Of a DNA stretch of 64,000 bases, positions 1 to 9,343 are shown piece by piece (the stretch's first letter is position 1; each line of letters starts with the position of its first letter). The stretch lies in the NCBI RefSeq assembly GCF_036227605.1, contig NZ_CP109487.1:2981001-3045000 (forward strand), written 5' to 3'. The position numbers and the translations under genes were made by a program. The DNA is from Streptomyces sp. NBC_01439. GTDB taxonomy: Bacteria; Actinomycetota; Actinomycetes; Streptomycetales; Streptomycetaceae. Under the pieces are notes generated by a model that saw only the letters and a program-made list of their open reading frames with translations, ran no database searches and had not been told where the DNA came from.

Positions 1-74
1 GTCGCGCCCCGTCGGCTGCGCGGCCGCCGCGCGGCCACGACCGGCCGGGAACGATCAGGAACGGCTACGACCGG

Positions 75-797
75 CTAAGACCAGGCGGCGACGAAGTACC
101 CCACGCCGTACGGCGCGTCCTCGTACAGCAGCCGTCCCGCCAGCTCCGCGCCCCCGGCGGCGCCGGCCAGCACCTGCCAGGGGGCCCGTCCGGCGGCCTG
201 GAGCTCGGCCGCGAGAGCGGCATCGATCCCGGCCAACGCGGCGACGTCGGCGGCGCCCAGCGCACGGGCGGCCTCCGCGTCGAAGGCCGCGGCGCGCTCG
301 TCGAGGTATCCGGGGGCCTTGAGGGTGCGGCACGCACTGCCGTCCCCGAGGACCAGCATGGCCACGCGTTCGGCGGAACCGCCCAGGTCCGCGCCGAGGA
401 GGCCGCAGCCGCTCGGGGCGAGGTCCGCGGCGACGGCCACCCCGGCGACCGGGGCTGCCGCCCAGCGGGCCTGGCCGAGGAGCCAGCCGGCCACCGCGAG
501 GGAAGCCGGGAGGGTGGACCCGGTGGCATGGCCGCTCGGCGGTTCGCCCAGGTCGGGGCCCAGGGTGACGGTCAGGTCCACGCCGAACCCGGCGAAGCCG
601 CCGGGGGTGCCCTGGTCGTACGCGCCGCCCTCGGCGGCGGCCCCGACCACGACCAGCAGGTCGGGCCGGGACGCGGCGAGCACCGCCAGCGCGTCGGAGC
701 AGGCGGTGCGGGCGTCGCCGAGTTCGGCGGCGGCCCCCGCGGCCACCTCGGGCACGAGCAGCGGCGGGGCAGGACAAACGGCGGCGGCTACGAGCAT
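75..797 (-). CDS. extradiol ring-cleavage dioxygenase class III-like protein
   Basis: Protein of 240 residues. The beginning, with hydrophobic MLVAAAVCPAPPLLVPE, and the overall pattern (cleft residues around PDLLVVVGAA and a GDGSACRT segment) resemble the small class III extradiol dioxygenase subunit B-like proteins that sit next to miaB in Streptomyces. This is family recognition; the substrate is unknown and it may not be an active dioxygenase. It lies 38 bp downstream of miaB on the same strand, so it is probably co-transcribed with it. The ATG start was chosen because the frame continues open upstream only through miaB DNA in another frame. There is no signal peptide. Confidence 0.7.
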   Translation of the reverse strand: MLVAAAVCPAPPLLVPEVAAGAAAELGDARTACSDALAVLAASRPDLLVVVGAAAEGGAYDQGTPGGFAGFGVDLTVTLGPDLGEPPSGHATGSTLPASLAVAGWLLGQARWAAAPVAGVAVAADLAPSGCGLLGADLGGSAERVAMLVLGDGSACRTLKAPGYLDERAAAFDAEAARALGAADVAALAGIDAALAAELQAAGRAPWQVLAGAAGGAELAGRLLYEDAPYGVGYFVAAWS

Positions 798-835
798 GAT
801 CCGCAGCCTAGCCGCAGGCGCGGGGCCCGTGCCCC

Positions 836-2359
836 TCAGGAGGAGGTGGGCACCGAGCAGCCGGAGGTGACGACCGGCAGGGGCGCCGGGACGCCCAGCT
901 TCGGGATCCCGAGCATGACGCCCGCCGGCTGGGCGGGGGCGGCGTTGCGCTTCTCCCAGGCGTCGCCGGCGCGGGTGCGGCGCACGATCAGCGTCGGGCC
1001 CTCGGCCAGCAGGTGGTGCGGCGCGGCGTAGGTGATGTCCACGGTGACCACGTCGCCGGGGCGGACCTCCTGCTCCGGCTTGGTGAAGTGGACCAGGCGG
1101 TTGTCGGGGGCGCGGCCGGACAGGCGGTGCGTGGCGCCGTCCTTGCGGCCCTCGCCCTCCGCGACCATGACCTCCAGGGTGCGGCCGACCTGCTTCTTGT
1201 TCTCCTCCCAGGAGATCTCCTCCTGGAGGGCGACCAGGCGCATGTAGCGGTCCTGCACGACCTCCTTGGGGATCTGCCCGTCCATGTCGGCGGCGGGGGT
1301 GCCGGGCCGCTTGGAGTACTGGAAGGTGAAGGCGTTCGCGAAGCGGGCCTCGCGCACGGCGTGCATCGTCTGCTGGAAGTCCTCCTCCGTCTCGCCGGGG
1401 AAGCCCACGATGATGTCGGTGGAGATCGCGGCGTGCGGGATCGCGGCGCGGACCTTCTCGATGATGCCGAGGAACCGCTCCTGCCGGTACGAGCGGCGCA
1501 TCGCCTTCAGGATCGGGTCCGAACCGGACTGCATCGGCATGTGCAGCTGCGGCATCACGTTCGGGGTCTCGGCCATCGCCGCGATCACGTCGTCCGTGAA
1601 GTCGCGCGGGTGCGGGGAGGTGAAGCGGACCCGCTCCAGGCCCTCGATCTGGCCGCAGGCGCGCAGCAGCTTGCTGAAGGCCTCCCGGTCGCCGAGGTCC
1701 GAGCCGTACGCGTTCACGTTCTGGCCGAGCAGGGTGATCTCCGAGACGCCCTCGGCGACCAGGGCCTCCACCTCGGCGAGGATGTCGCCGGGCCGGCGGT
1801 CCTCTTCCTTGCCGCGCAGGGCCGGGACGATGCAGAAGGTGCAGGTGTTGTTGCAGCCGACGGAGATCGAGACCCAGGCGGCGTAGGCGGACTCGCGGCG
1901 GGTCGGGAGCGTGGAGGGGAAGGCCTCCAGCGACTCGGCGATCTCGACCTGCGCCTCCTCCTGGATGCGGGCGCGCTCCAGCAGTACGGGCAGCTTGCCG
2001 ATGTTGTGCGTACCGAAGACGACGTCGACCCAGGGGGCCCGCTTGACGATCGTGTCGCGGTCCTTCTGGGCGAGGCAGCCGCCGACGGCGATCTGCATGC
2101 CGGGGCGCTTCGTCTTCATCGGGGCCAGTCGGCCGAGGTTGCCGTACAGCTTGTTGTCGGCGTTCTCGCGGACCGCGCAGGTGTTGAAGACCACGACGTC
2201 GGCGTCGCCGTCGGCGCCTTCGGGCGCCCGGACGTAACCGGCGTCCTCCAGCAGACCGGAGAGCCGCTCCGAGTCGTGCACGTTCATCTGGCACCCGTAG
2301 GTGCGCACCTCGTAGCTTCGCTTCACGTCCACTGCCTGGCTCCGGTCGCTGCTGGTCAT
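836..2359 (-). CDS. miaB: tRNA (N6-isopentenyladenosine(37)-C2)-methylthiotransferase MiaB
   Basis: Radical-SAM enzyme that adds a methylthio group to i6A37 of tRNAs reading UNN codons. The 507-residue protein has the usual three parts: an N-terminal MTTase domain ([16 protein letters not shown] with a Cys that binds the auxiliary 4Fe-4S cluster, further Cys in FNTCAVRE and VGGCLAQ), a radical-SAM core with the CxxxCxxC signature in GCNNTCTFC, and a C-terminal TRAM domain near [16 protein letters not shown]. Length fits the family. The ATG overlaps the stop of the upstream mycothiol-type gene by four bases (ATGA), suggesting translational coupling. A second methylthiotransferase, rimO, lies at 46.4-47.9 kb. 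Confidence 0.96.
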   Translation of the reverse strand: MTSSDRSQAVDVKRSYEVRTYGCQMNVHDSERLSGLLEDAGYVRAPEGADGDADVVVFNTCAVRENADNKLYGNLGRLAPMKTKRPGMQIAVGGCLAQKDRDTIVKRAPWVDVVFGTHNIGKLPVLLERARIQEEAQVEIAESLEAFPSTLPTRRESAYAAWVSISVGCNNTCTFCIVPALRGKEEDRRPGDILAEVEALVAEGVSEITLLGQNVNAYGSDLGDREAFSKLLRACGQIEGLERVRFTSPHPRDFTDDVIAAMAETPNVMPQLHMPMQSGSDPILKAMRRSYRQERFLGIIEKVRAAIPHAAISTDIIVGFPGETEEDFQQTMHAVREARFANAFTFQYSKRPGTPAADMDGQIPKEVVQDRYMRLVALQEEISWEENKKQVGRTLEVMVAEGEGRKDGATHRLSGRAPDNRLVHFTKPEQEVRPGDVVTVDITYAAPHHLLAEGPTLIVRRTRAGDAWEKRNAAPAQPAGVMLGIPKLGVPAPLPVVTSGCSVPTSS

Positions 2360-3069
2360 GCAACAAGGGTAGGCGGTACCCGGTGGCCCTCCGGTCCCCC
2401 GTTCAGCCGACCCGGGGGAAGGCGGCGGCCGAAGAGGACGAGCAGCAGGTCCTGGGCTTCCCCGTGCACGGGAGTTCCCTCGCCGTGGGACCAGTCCAGG
2501 TCCTGCGCGCACAGCTGGACGCCGGTCAGGTCCGCGCCGAAGAAGCGCAGGGACCGGGGGGTGACCGCGTCGAGGAGGAGCCGCAGCCGGTCTGCGGGGA
2601 CGCGGCGCGGGTGGCCGAGGGCGACGGTGATGTCGAGGCCGTGGACCACGTCGTGGGCGAGGGCTCCGGTGGGGCCGGCGGCGGGCGGTTTCCAGGGGTG
2701 GTCGGCGTTCTCGCGGAGCAGCGCGGCGAGCTCGCGCGCGGTGAAGGCGGCGGCGTCGCGGCGGGCCGTGCGGTCGGTCATCCGGTGCAGGTTGCCGCGG
2801 GCGCGCAGCAGTTCGGCGGCGAAGCCGGGGAGGGTGGTGCGGAAGCCGAGGGACAGGTGGGCGGCGACCTCGCGGACGCGCCAGCCGGCGCAGAGGGAGG
2901 GGGCGTCCCACTGGTCCGGGGTCAGGGCGTCCAGTACGTCGGCCAGCTCGCGGCGTTCGGCGGCGACGGCCGCGGCGATCCCACGGCGGTGCACGGAGGT
3001 GGGCGAGGTGGATCGGGAGGTCGGTCGGGAGGTCGGTCGATCGTTGGGTCGGTCGGTGGGTCGGCTCAT
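2356..3069 (-). CDS. maleylpyruvate isomerase/mycothiol-dependent (TIGR03083, DinB-like) family protein
   Basis: Protein of 237 residues with the hallmark start of the family, [20 protein letters not shown] followed by [11 protein letters not shown], and a later HDVVHGLDI motif. The His of VAAHL and the His/Asp of HDVVHGLD are the likely metal ligands of the DinB-like four-helix bundle. Known members use mycothiol in actinobacteria, but the substrate here cannot be deduced. The first ~25 residues are low-complexity Arg/Pro/Thr/Ser encoded by imperfect GGTCGGTC-type repeats; a GTG at 2994 ([19 protein letters not shown]) is a credible alternative start that would remove this tail. It overlaps miaB by four bases and is divergent from the LysR gene. 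Confidence 0.75.
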   Translation of the reverse strand: MSRPTDRPNDRPTSRPTSRSTSPTSVHRRGIAAAVAAERRELADVLDALTPDQWDAPSLCAGWRVREVAAHLSLGFRTTLPGFAAELLRARGNLHRMTDRTARRDAAAFTARELAALLRENADHPWKPPAAGPTGALAHDVVHGLDITVALGHPRRVPADRLRLLLDAVTPRSLRFFGADLTGVQLCAQDLDWSHGEGTPVHGEAQDLLLVLFGRRLPPGRLNGGPEGHRVPPTLVA

Positions 3070-3095
3070 GGCTTCAGGGTCGGGGCGGCATTGGG

Positions 3096-3140
3096 CATAA
3101 GTCCAAGAGCGGGTCCTTCTGCAATCTAGAATCCAGGCTT

Positions 3141-3143
<3 letters not shown>
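3096..3143 (+). promoter_or_regulatory. candidate leaderless promoter and inverted repeat of the LysR gene
   Basis: A TAGAAT hexamer at 3127-3132 ends eight bases before the ATG, and no good ribosome binding site is present between them. This is the arrangement of leaderless transcripts, which are common in Streptomyces. CATAAG at 3096-3101 and CTTATG at 3138-3143 form a 6-bp inverted repeat bracketing the region, and could take part in autoregulation. Both points are inference from pattern only. Confidence 0.4.
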
Positions 3144-4103
<960 letters not shown>

Positions 4104-4135
4104 CAGGACGGCGGACGGGTGGCAGGATCGCGGCC

Positions 4136-5131
4136 ATGCCTCTCGTACCGCCCCGGATCAGCAGGCGCCACGCCCTGCGGGTCCTGGTGGCGGTACTCGC
4201 CGTGCTCGGGGTCCTGACGTGGTGGCTCAAGCCCTTCGGGCAGCCGGAACTGGAAGGCGAGCTGACCTTCAGCACGGGCGCGCGAACCGGGGTCTACCAC
4301 CGGTACGGGCAACTGCTGGAGCAGGCGCTGGGCCGGGACATGCCAGGAGTGGACGTGCTCCTGCAGACCAGCGAGGGCTCGCAGGAGAACCTGAAGCGGC
4401 TGGCCACCGGCGAGGCGGACTTCACGGTGGCGACGGCGGACGCGGTCGCCAAGTACCAGCTCGACAAGAAGCCCGGCGCGGACCGACTGCGCGGGGTCGC
4501 ACGGCTGTACGACGACTACGTGCAGCTGGTGGTTCCGGCCGGCTCCCCGGTGCAGTCGGCCCGGGACCTGAGCGGCAAGCGGGTCGCGATCGGTCAGCCG
4601 GGCTCCGGCGTGCGGCTGGTCTCGGAGCGACTGTTGAAGGCGGCGAAGATCGACCCGGTTCTGGACATCACGCCGGTGTCGATCGGCATCGACACCATGC
4701 CGGGTGAGCTGGAGGCCGGCCGGATCGACGCGTTCTTCTGGTCCGGCGGCCTGCCGACGAACGCCGTGAAGGAGCTGTCGGAGCGCTTCGACATCCGGCT
4801 CGTACCGCTCGGTGACCTGATGGAACCGCTCCAGGAGAGCGGCAGCCCGGCACGCTACTACCGGACGGCCGTGATGCCGCAGGACGTCTACACGCGGGCG
4901 CGCAACACCAGCTCGGTATCGACCCTGGCCGTGCCGAACCTGCTGGTGACCACGGCGGGAACCGACCCGCAGCTCACCGAGCAGCTGACGCGGACGGTGA
5001 TCCTCAGCCGCGACCTCGTCGGGCGCGAGGTGCACGCGGCGCAGCTCGTGGACCTGCGGACGGCGATCTACACCGACCCGCTGGACCTGCACGAAGGCGC
5101 ACGCCGGTACTACCGGTCCGTCAAGCCCTGA
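4136..5131 (+). CDS. TAXI family TRAP-type solute-binding protein
   Basis: A 331-residue protein with one N-terminal hydrophobic segment (ALRVLVAVLAVLGVLTWWL) followed by a mature domain that opens with LTFSTGARTGVYHRYGQLLE, the typical TAXI-family ligand domain start. There is no lipobox, so it is membrane-anchored or secreted. The segments GEADFTVATADA and SGKRVAIGQPGSG fit the family. TAXI proteins deliver organic acids such as glutamate to a DctQM-type permease or signal to a sensor kinase, but neither partner gene is adjacent. ATG preceded by GGCAGGA. It converges on the ROK gene with only 12 bp between the stops. Confidence 0.85.
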   Translation: MPLVPPRISRRHALRVLVAVLAVLGVLTWWLKPFGQPELEGELTFSTGARTGVYHRYGQLLEQALGRDMPGVDVLLQTSEGSQENLKRLATGEADFTVATADAVAKYQLDKKPGADRLRGVARLYDDYVQLVVPAGSPVQSARDLSGKRVAIGQPGSGVRLVSERLLKAAKIDPVLDITPVSIGIDTMPGELEAGRIDAFFWSGGLPTNAVKELSERFDIRLVPLGDLMEPLQESGSPARYYRTAVMPQDVYTRARNTSSVSTLAVPNLLVTTAGTDPQLTEQLTRTVILSRDLVGREVHAAQLVDLRTAIYTDPLDLHEGARRYYRSVKP

Positions 5132-5143
5132 GCGTCCTGGGGT

Positions 5144-6205
5144 TCACGAAGGGGACGGTGGCGAAGGCAGCAGCATGGTCGCTGCCGCGGCCGCGCCGAT
5201 CAGCCCCGCATGGGTGCCCAGCATCGCCGGCACCACCTGGATGTCCTTGACGAACGAGAGCGTGGCGTAGGCCGCGAGGTGGCTGCGGATCGGGGCGAAG
5301 AGGATGTCGCCGGCCGCGGCCACTCCACCGCCGATGACCGCGATGTCCGTCTCCACGAGGGTCGCGGTGGCCGCGATGGCGGCGGCCAGGGCGCGGCCCG
5401 CCCGGTCGAAGGCGGCCAGGGCGACCGGGTCGCCCTCGGCGGCGGCAGCTGCCACTCCCGCTGCCGTGGCGTCAGGCCGGCCGGCCGCGCCCTTCGCACC
5501 GGTCACGCCGACACCTGCGCCGGCCCCCGCCGTGCCCGACGGCGTCCAGCCCTGGTCCAGGGCCCAGCGGGCGATCGCCGTACCGGAGGCGATCGACTCG
5601 ACGCACCCATGGCCGCCGCACACGCACGGCTCGCCGTCGAACGCCACACTCATGTGGCCGATGTGCCCCGCGTTGCCCGTGGGGCCGGGGTGGAGCTGGT
5701 TGTTCAGGATCAGGCCACCGCCCACGCCCGTGGAGACCACCATGCACAGGGCGTTCGCGTGGCCCCGGGCCGCACCCAGCCAGTGCTCGGCAGCGGTCAT
5801 CGCCACCCCGTCACCGGCCAGCACGGTCGGCAGGTCGGCCCCGCGCGCCGCGAGCTCCGCCACGACCCGCTCTTGGACCGGGAATTCCCGCCAGGCCCCG
5901 ATGTTGACCGGGCTGACCGTGCCCCGGGAGGTGTCCACCGGGCCGGCGCTGCCGATCCCGCAGCGGACCGCCGAGGCCCAAAGCGGCGACTCGGAGAGGT
6001 CGGCGACGACCTCGGCGACCGCCGCCATGACCCCGTCGGCGTCCGCCCCGCGCGGGGTCGGGCGGCGGGTGGTGGCCGTCATCGTGCCGTCGGGTTGCAC
6101 CAGCGCACCGGCAATCTTCGTACCGCCGACGTCGATCGCGACCGTCGGTCCGGCGGCCGCTGCGGCGGCCCGTGGTGCGGGGAACGGGGCGCTGGGAATG
6201 ATCAC
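5144..6205 (-). CDS. ROK family sugar kinase
   Basis: A 353-residue kinase of the ROK family. The ATP-binding phosphate-1 motif VAIDVGGTKIAGALV is at residues ~22-36. STGVGGGLILN is followed by the family zinc site CVCGGHGCVES (Cys-x-Cys-x4-Cys). No HTH is present, so it is a kinase and not a NagC-like repressor. Glucose, mannose, GlcNAc and ManNAc are possible substrates. The GTG start has a GGAG site nine bases upstream. It lies 28 bp downstream of the LacI gene on the same strand, so the two form an operon. Given the divergent GH5/GH85 genes, mannose or GlcNAc released from glycans is an attractive substrate. Confidence 0.9.
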   Translation of the reverse strand: MIIPSAPFPAPRAAAAAAGPTVAIDVGGTKIAGALVQPDGTMTATTRRPTPRGADADGVMAAVAEVVADLSESPLWASAVRCGIGSAGPVDTSRGTVSPVNIGAWREFPVQERVVAELAARGADLPTVLAGDGVAMTAAEHWLGAARGHANALCMVVSTGVGGGLILNNQLHPGPTGNAGHIGHMSVAFDGEPCVCGGHGCVESIASGTAIARWALDQGWTPSGTAGAGAGVGVTGAKGAAGRPDATAAGVAAAAAEGDPVALAAFDRAGRALAAAIAATATLVETDIAVIGGGVAAAGDILFAPIRSHLAAYATLSFVKDIQVVPAMLGTHAGLIGAAAAATMLLPSPPSPS

Positions 6206-6233
6206 GGTGGCGGCTCCAGGAAGGTTTTCAGGA

Positions 6234-7394
6234 TTAAGTATGCGCCGGGGGCGGCGCCGTGCTCTCGCGAGGCTCCAGCCTCGGCCGCTCGCTGATCCGC
6301 ACCCCGGGCGGGCTGCCCGCGAGGACGGCCAGGAGTTCCTCGGCGGCCAGCCGACCGAAGCCGGCGGTGTCCCGTACGAGAGCGGTGAGCCGGGGATGGG
6401 TGACCCGGCAGAGGGCGGAATCGTCCCAGGCCACGATCGAGAGCCGGCCCGGAACCGGGATGCTCAGCTCGGCGGCGACCGCGCGCCCGGCCACGGCCAT
6501 CACGTCGTTGTCGTAGACGAGCGCCGTGGGTGGATCCGGCTCGGCCAGGACCCGTCGCGTGGCCGCCGCGCCCTCGGCGTCGGAGTAGTCGGTGACCACC
6601 GAGCGCACTTGGTCCGGACCCAGGCCGCGACGTGCGGCCTCGGTCCGGAGGGACTCCATCCGGCGGACCGTGTGGGCGAGGCCGGGGAGCCCGGCGACGT
6701 GCACGATCCTGCGGTGGCCGAGCCCGTACAGGTGCTCGAGGACCTGTGCCATGGCGCCGGCGTCGTCGGCCCGGACGGAAGACAGAGCCGCGGACAGAGC
6801 CGCGGAGGGAGCCGGGGCCTGGGCCTGGGTGGAAGCCTGGGCCGGATCCTGGGCCGGATCCTGGGCGGGAGCCGAGGAGGGCCCTGTCCTGCCCTCGAGA
6901 CCGGTGGCCGCGCCGCCGTCCGGGAAGAGGGCCTCGCCGATGGTGACCGCGGGCAGGGCCAGTCCCTCCAGGAGCGCCGGTCTCGGGTCGCTGGTCCGCG
7001 GGTCGACGACGAGCACGCCGTCGACCCGTCGCTCGGCCCACCAGCGGCGGTAGACCGCGCATTCGGCGTCGATGTCCTCGACGACCTGGAACAACAGGGC
7101 GGTGCGGGCCGCGGAGAGGACCTCCTGGATGCCGGAGACGAGCTGGAGGAAGAACGACTCGACGCCGAGCGTGTGCGCGGGCCGGGCGAGGACCAGGCCG
7201 ACGGCTCCGGAGCGTTCGCCGGACAGGGCCCGGGCCGCACTGTTGGGCTGCCAGCCGAGTTCCTCGGCGACGCGCCGGATCCGGGCCCGGGTGTCCTGCG
7301 AGACGCCCGGCCGGCCGTTGAGCGCGAAGGAGACGGCGCTCTCCGACACGCCGGCCTGCCGGGCGATGTCCTTGATCGTGGGTCTGCGGGCCAT
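6234..7394 (-). CDS. LacI family transcriptional repressor
   Basis: A 386-residue repressor. The N-terminal HTH and hinge are textbook (TIKDIARQAGVSESAVSFAL, ARALSGERSGAVGLV), followed by the two-lobed periplasmic-binding-like sensor domain. Residues ~155-190 are an inserted Ala/Pro/Gln-rich stretch with an imperfect AQDPAQDPAQ repeat, lying where the first lobe meets the second and absent from typical LacI proteins, which are about 340 residues. The start ATG is preceded by GAGGCAGG; an ATG four codons upstream is also possible. It likely controls itself, the ROK gene and the divergent glycosidases through the palindromes at 7884-7954. Confidence 0.93.
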   Translation of the reverse strand: MARRPTIKDIARQAGVSESAVSFALNGRPGVSQDTRARIRRVAEELGWQPNSAARALSGERSGAVGLVLARPAHTLGVESFFLQLVSGIQEVLSAARTALLFQVVEDIDAECAVYRRWWAERRVDGVLVVDPRTSDPRPALLEGLALPAVTIGEALFPDGGAATGLEGRTGPSSAPAQDPAQDPAQASTQAQAPAPSAALSAALSSVRADDAGAMAQVLEHLYGLGHRRIVHVAGLPGLAHTVRRMESLRTEAARRGLGPDQVRSVVTDYSDAEGAAATRRVLAEPDPPTALVYDNDVMAVAGRAVAAELSIPVPGRLSIVAWDDSALCRVTHPRLTALVRDTAGFGRLAAEELLAVLAGSPPGVRISERPRLEPRESTAPPPAHT

Positions 7395-8044
7395 GGCCTG
7401 CCTCATTCGTCCTTCGGGTGCGTCACACGTGGCGGAATACGGACGGCAATGGCCGGACCGTACGCGATCCTGCCCCGACAGGCCGCTTTTATGACGATCC
7501 ATTGGTCTTCCGGGGGGTGCGTCGAGCGGCGGCCGTGGCTCGAAGTCCACCTCGGCCGCCCGGTCCACCGGAACGTGCGGGAGTCGGGCCGCGGCACGGT
7601 GACCGGCCAAGTCCCCTACGGCGAACCGGCGTAGGCCCGTATGGGGCCCCGCGCGCCCGGGGCGACGGCCGCGGCCGGATCGGGCGCCGCCACCCACGGC
7701 CCTTTCGGGGCGGGGCCGTTGGGCCCGGTCACCATCCCCACGTCCTCGAACCCCCCGGGCCGGTGCGCTCCGGTCGGCGGTGCGGCCGCCCCCGTACGGC
7801 CCGAGGCAGAACGGGCCCGAAGCGGCGACCGCGTGACCGAAATACCGCTGTCCATTTCCACGCACTTCGTTTCAGCCGGCCGTAACTAAAGCGCATTAGT
7901 TTCCTCAGGATCTTCACCTAGAACCCTTGTGTCAACTGGGCTGAAGCGCATAAGCGCATGGTCAGGGGCCCTGTTGACTTTCCCGATCGGCACCGGCAGG
8001 TTGTGGCGCATCCGATGAAGTCCTCCAGAACTCCAGGACGCCCC
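7395..8044. other. intergenic control region of the LacI-ROK / GH5-GH85 locus
   Basis: About 650 bp between the divergent LacI and GH5 genes. I see no convincing gene in it: the open frames are short, overlap each other on both strands and match no family. The half next to the GH5 gene drops in GC content and holds the two operator-like palindromes at 7884-7954. Confidence 0.6.
7884..7954. promoter_or_regulatory. two LacI-type operator palindromes upstream of GH5-GH85
   Basis: Site 1, 7884-7901, is AACTAAAGCGCATTAGTT, a near-perfect palindrome (16 of 18 positions) with a central GCGC. Site 2, 7941-7954, is CTGAAGCGCATAAG and shares the core CTnAAGCGCATnAG. The sites are about 55 bp apart centre to centre, close to five helical turns, so a repressor dimer pair could bind on one face. 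A central CpG and this length are usual for LacI-family operators. The LacI gene next door is the obvious candidate binder. Site 2 lies directly before an ATG at 7958, which argues that the real GH5 start is further down. Confidence 0.65.
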
Positions 8045-9298
8045 GTGCACGATGACGTGCTCCGCTTCGGCGCCAACTACACGCCGGCCCGCGGCTGGTT
8101 CCACCACTGGCTGGACTTCGACCTCGACGAGGTGCGGGCCGACCTCGATTCGATCGCCGCGCTCGGGTTGGACCACGTCCGCGTCTTCCCGCTGTGGCCG
8201 GTCTTCCAGCCGAACCGGACGCTGATCCGGCCGCGCGCCGTCGAGCAGCTCGTCGCGCTCGCCGACGCGGCCGCCGAACGCGGGCTCGACGTCAACGTGG
8301 ACGGGCTGCAGGGGCACTTGTCGAGCTTCGACTTCCTGCCCGCCTGGACCCGGACCTGGCACCGGCGCAACATCTTCACCGACCCGGACGTGGTCGCCGG
8401 GCAGGAGGAGTACTTGCGCACGCTGGCCGCGGCCCTCGCCGACCGGCCGAACTTCCTGGGCATGACGGTCGGCAACGAGATCAACCAGTTCTCCGGCGCC
8501 CCGCACCCCGACCCCGACCGGATCACCCCGGACCAGGCCGCCCGCTGGCTGGAGCGGATGCTCGCCGCCTGCGAGGAGGGCGCACCAGGGCGGCTGCACC
8601 TGCATGCCGAGTACGACGCGGCCTGGTACCGGGACGGACACCCGTTCACGGCGGCCCATGCGGCCCGGCTGGGCGGGGTCACCGCCGTGCACTCCTGGGT
8701 GTTCAACGGCACCGCGCAGCGCCACGGCCGGAGCGGGACGGCGACGGAGCACCATGCCGCGTACCTGATCGAGCTCTCCAAGGCCTGGGCCCTGGACCCG
8801 CACCGCCCGGTGTGGCTCCAAGAGGTCGGTGCCCCGGCGCCGTTGATCCCGCCCGCGCACGCGGCGCGCTTCACCGAGGCCACCGTCGCCAACGCCCTGG
8901 ACTGCCCGGACCTGTGGGGCGTGACCTGGTGGTGCTCGCACGACGTGTCCCGGGAGCTGGCGGACTTCCCGGAGCTGGAGTACGGCCTCGGCCTGCTCAC
9001 CAACGACCGCCGGACCAAGCCGGCCGGCGCCGCCGTCTCCCGGATCGCCGCGCGGTGGCGGGGCCGCGCGCACCGCCCGGCGCCGCGGTCCACCGCGCTC
9101 GCCGTGGACGTCGGTGCGGGGGCGCAGGCTCCGGGGCGCTCGGTGTGCGCCCCGGGCGGCGCGTTCTTCGAAGCCTGGGCCTCGCTGACGGCCCAGGGGG
9201 TGCGCCCCGCGGTGGTCCTCGCGGAGCGTGCCGCGGACCCCGCCCATCTGGCCGCGCGCGGCATCACCGAGGTGCTGCGCGTGCACGACGTGACCTGA
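8045..9298 (+). CDS. GH5 family (GH5_18-like) beta-mannosidase
   Basis: Cytoplasmic glycoside hydrolase of about 417 residues with no signal peptide. The beginning, RFGANYTPARGWFHHWLDFD, and VRVFPLWPVFQPNRT strongly recall the GH5 subfamily 18 beta-mannosidases that cleave Man-beta-1,4-GlcNAc left after N-glycan processing. The general acid/base is Glu145 in GNEINQF and the nucleophile Glu260 in WLQEVGAP, both with the GH5 surroundings. Start: GTG with AGGA six bases upstream; ATGs at 7958 and 8015 are in frame but have no ribosome binding site and 7958 touches an operator. The last ~60 residues are a small separate domain. Followed after 45 bp by the GH85 gene, so one operon. Confidence 0.85.
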   Translation: MHDDVLRFGANYTPARGWFHHWLDFDLDEVRADLDSIAALGLDHVRVFPLWPVFQPNRTLIRPRAVEQLVALADAAAERGLDVNVDGLQGHLSSFDFLPAWTRTWHRRNIFTDPDVVAGQEEYLRTLAAALADRPNFLGMTVGNEINQFSGAPHPDPDRITPDQAARWLERMLAACEEGAPGRLHLHAEYDAAWYRDGHPFTAAHAARLGGVTAVHSWVFNGTAQRHGRSGTATEHHAAYLIELSKAWALDPHRPVWLQEVGAPAPLIPPAHAARFTEATVANALDCPDLWGVTWWCSHDVSRELADFPELEYGLGLLTNDRRTKPAGAAVSRIAARWRGRAHRPAPRSTALAVDVGAGAQAPGRSVCAPGGAFFEAWASLTAQGVRPAVVLAERAADPAHLAARGITEVLRVHDVT

Positions 9299-9343
9299 CC
9301 GGCCGATCTCCCGGTCCCCCGATCCCTTCGTGAGGAGCCCCGC

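Noticed and set aside
1013..3100. Long plus-strand open frame opposite miaB
   Set aside because: Shadow of miaB and its neighbour in GC-rich DNA; the translation is Asp/Gly/Val/Arg-rich without any family motif.
7418..7889. Overlapping short frames on both strands between LacI and GH5 genes
   Set aside because: No family motifs, several frames equally open, and no ribosome binding sites; treated as non-coding.
7958..8044. Upstream ATG starts for the GH5 gene
   Set aside because: The 7958 ATG touches an operator and neither ATG has a ribosome binding site; GTG 8045 has AGGA at good spacing. The ATG at 8015 cannot be fully excluded.
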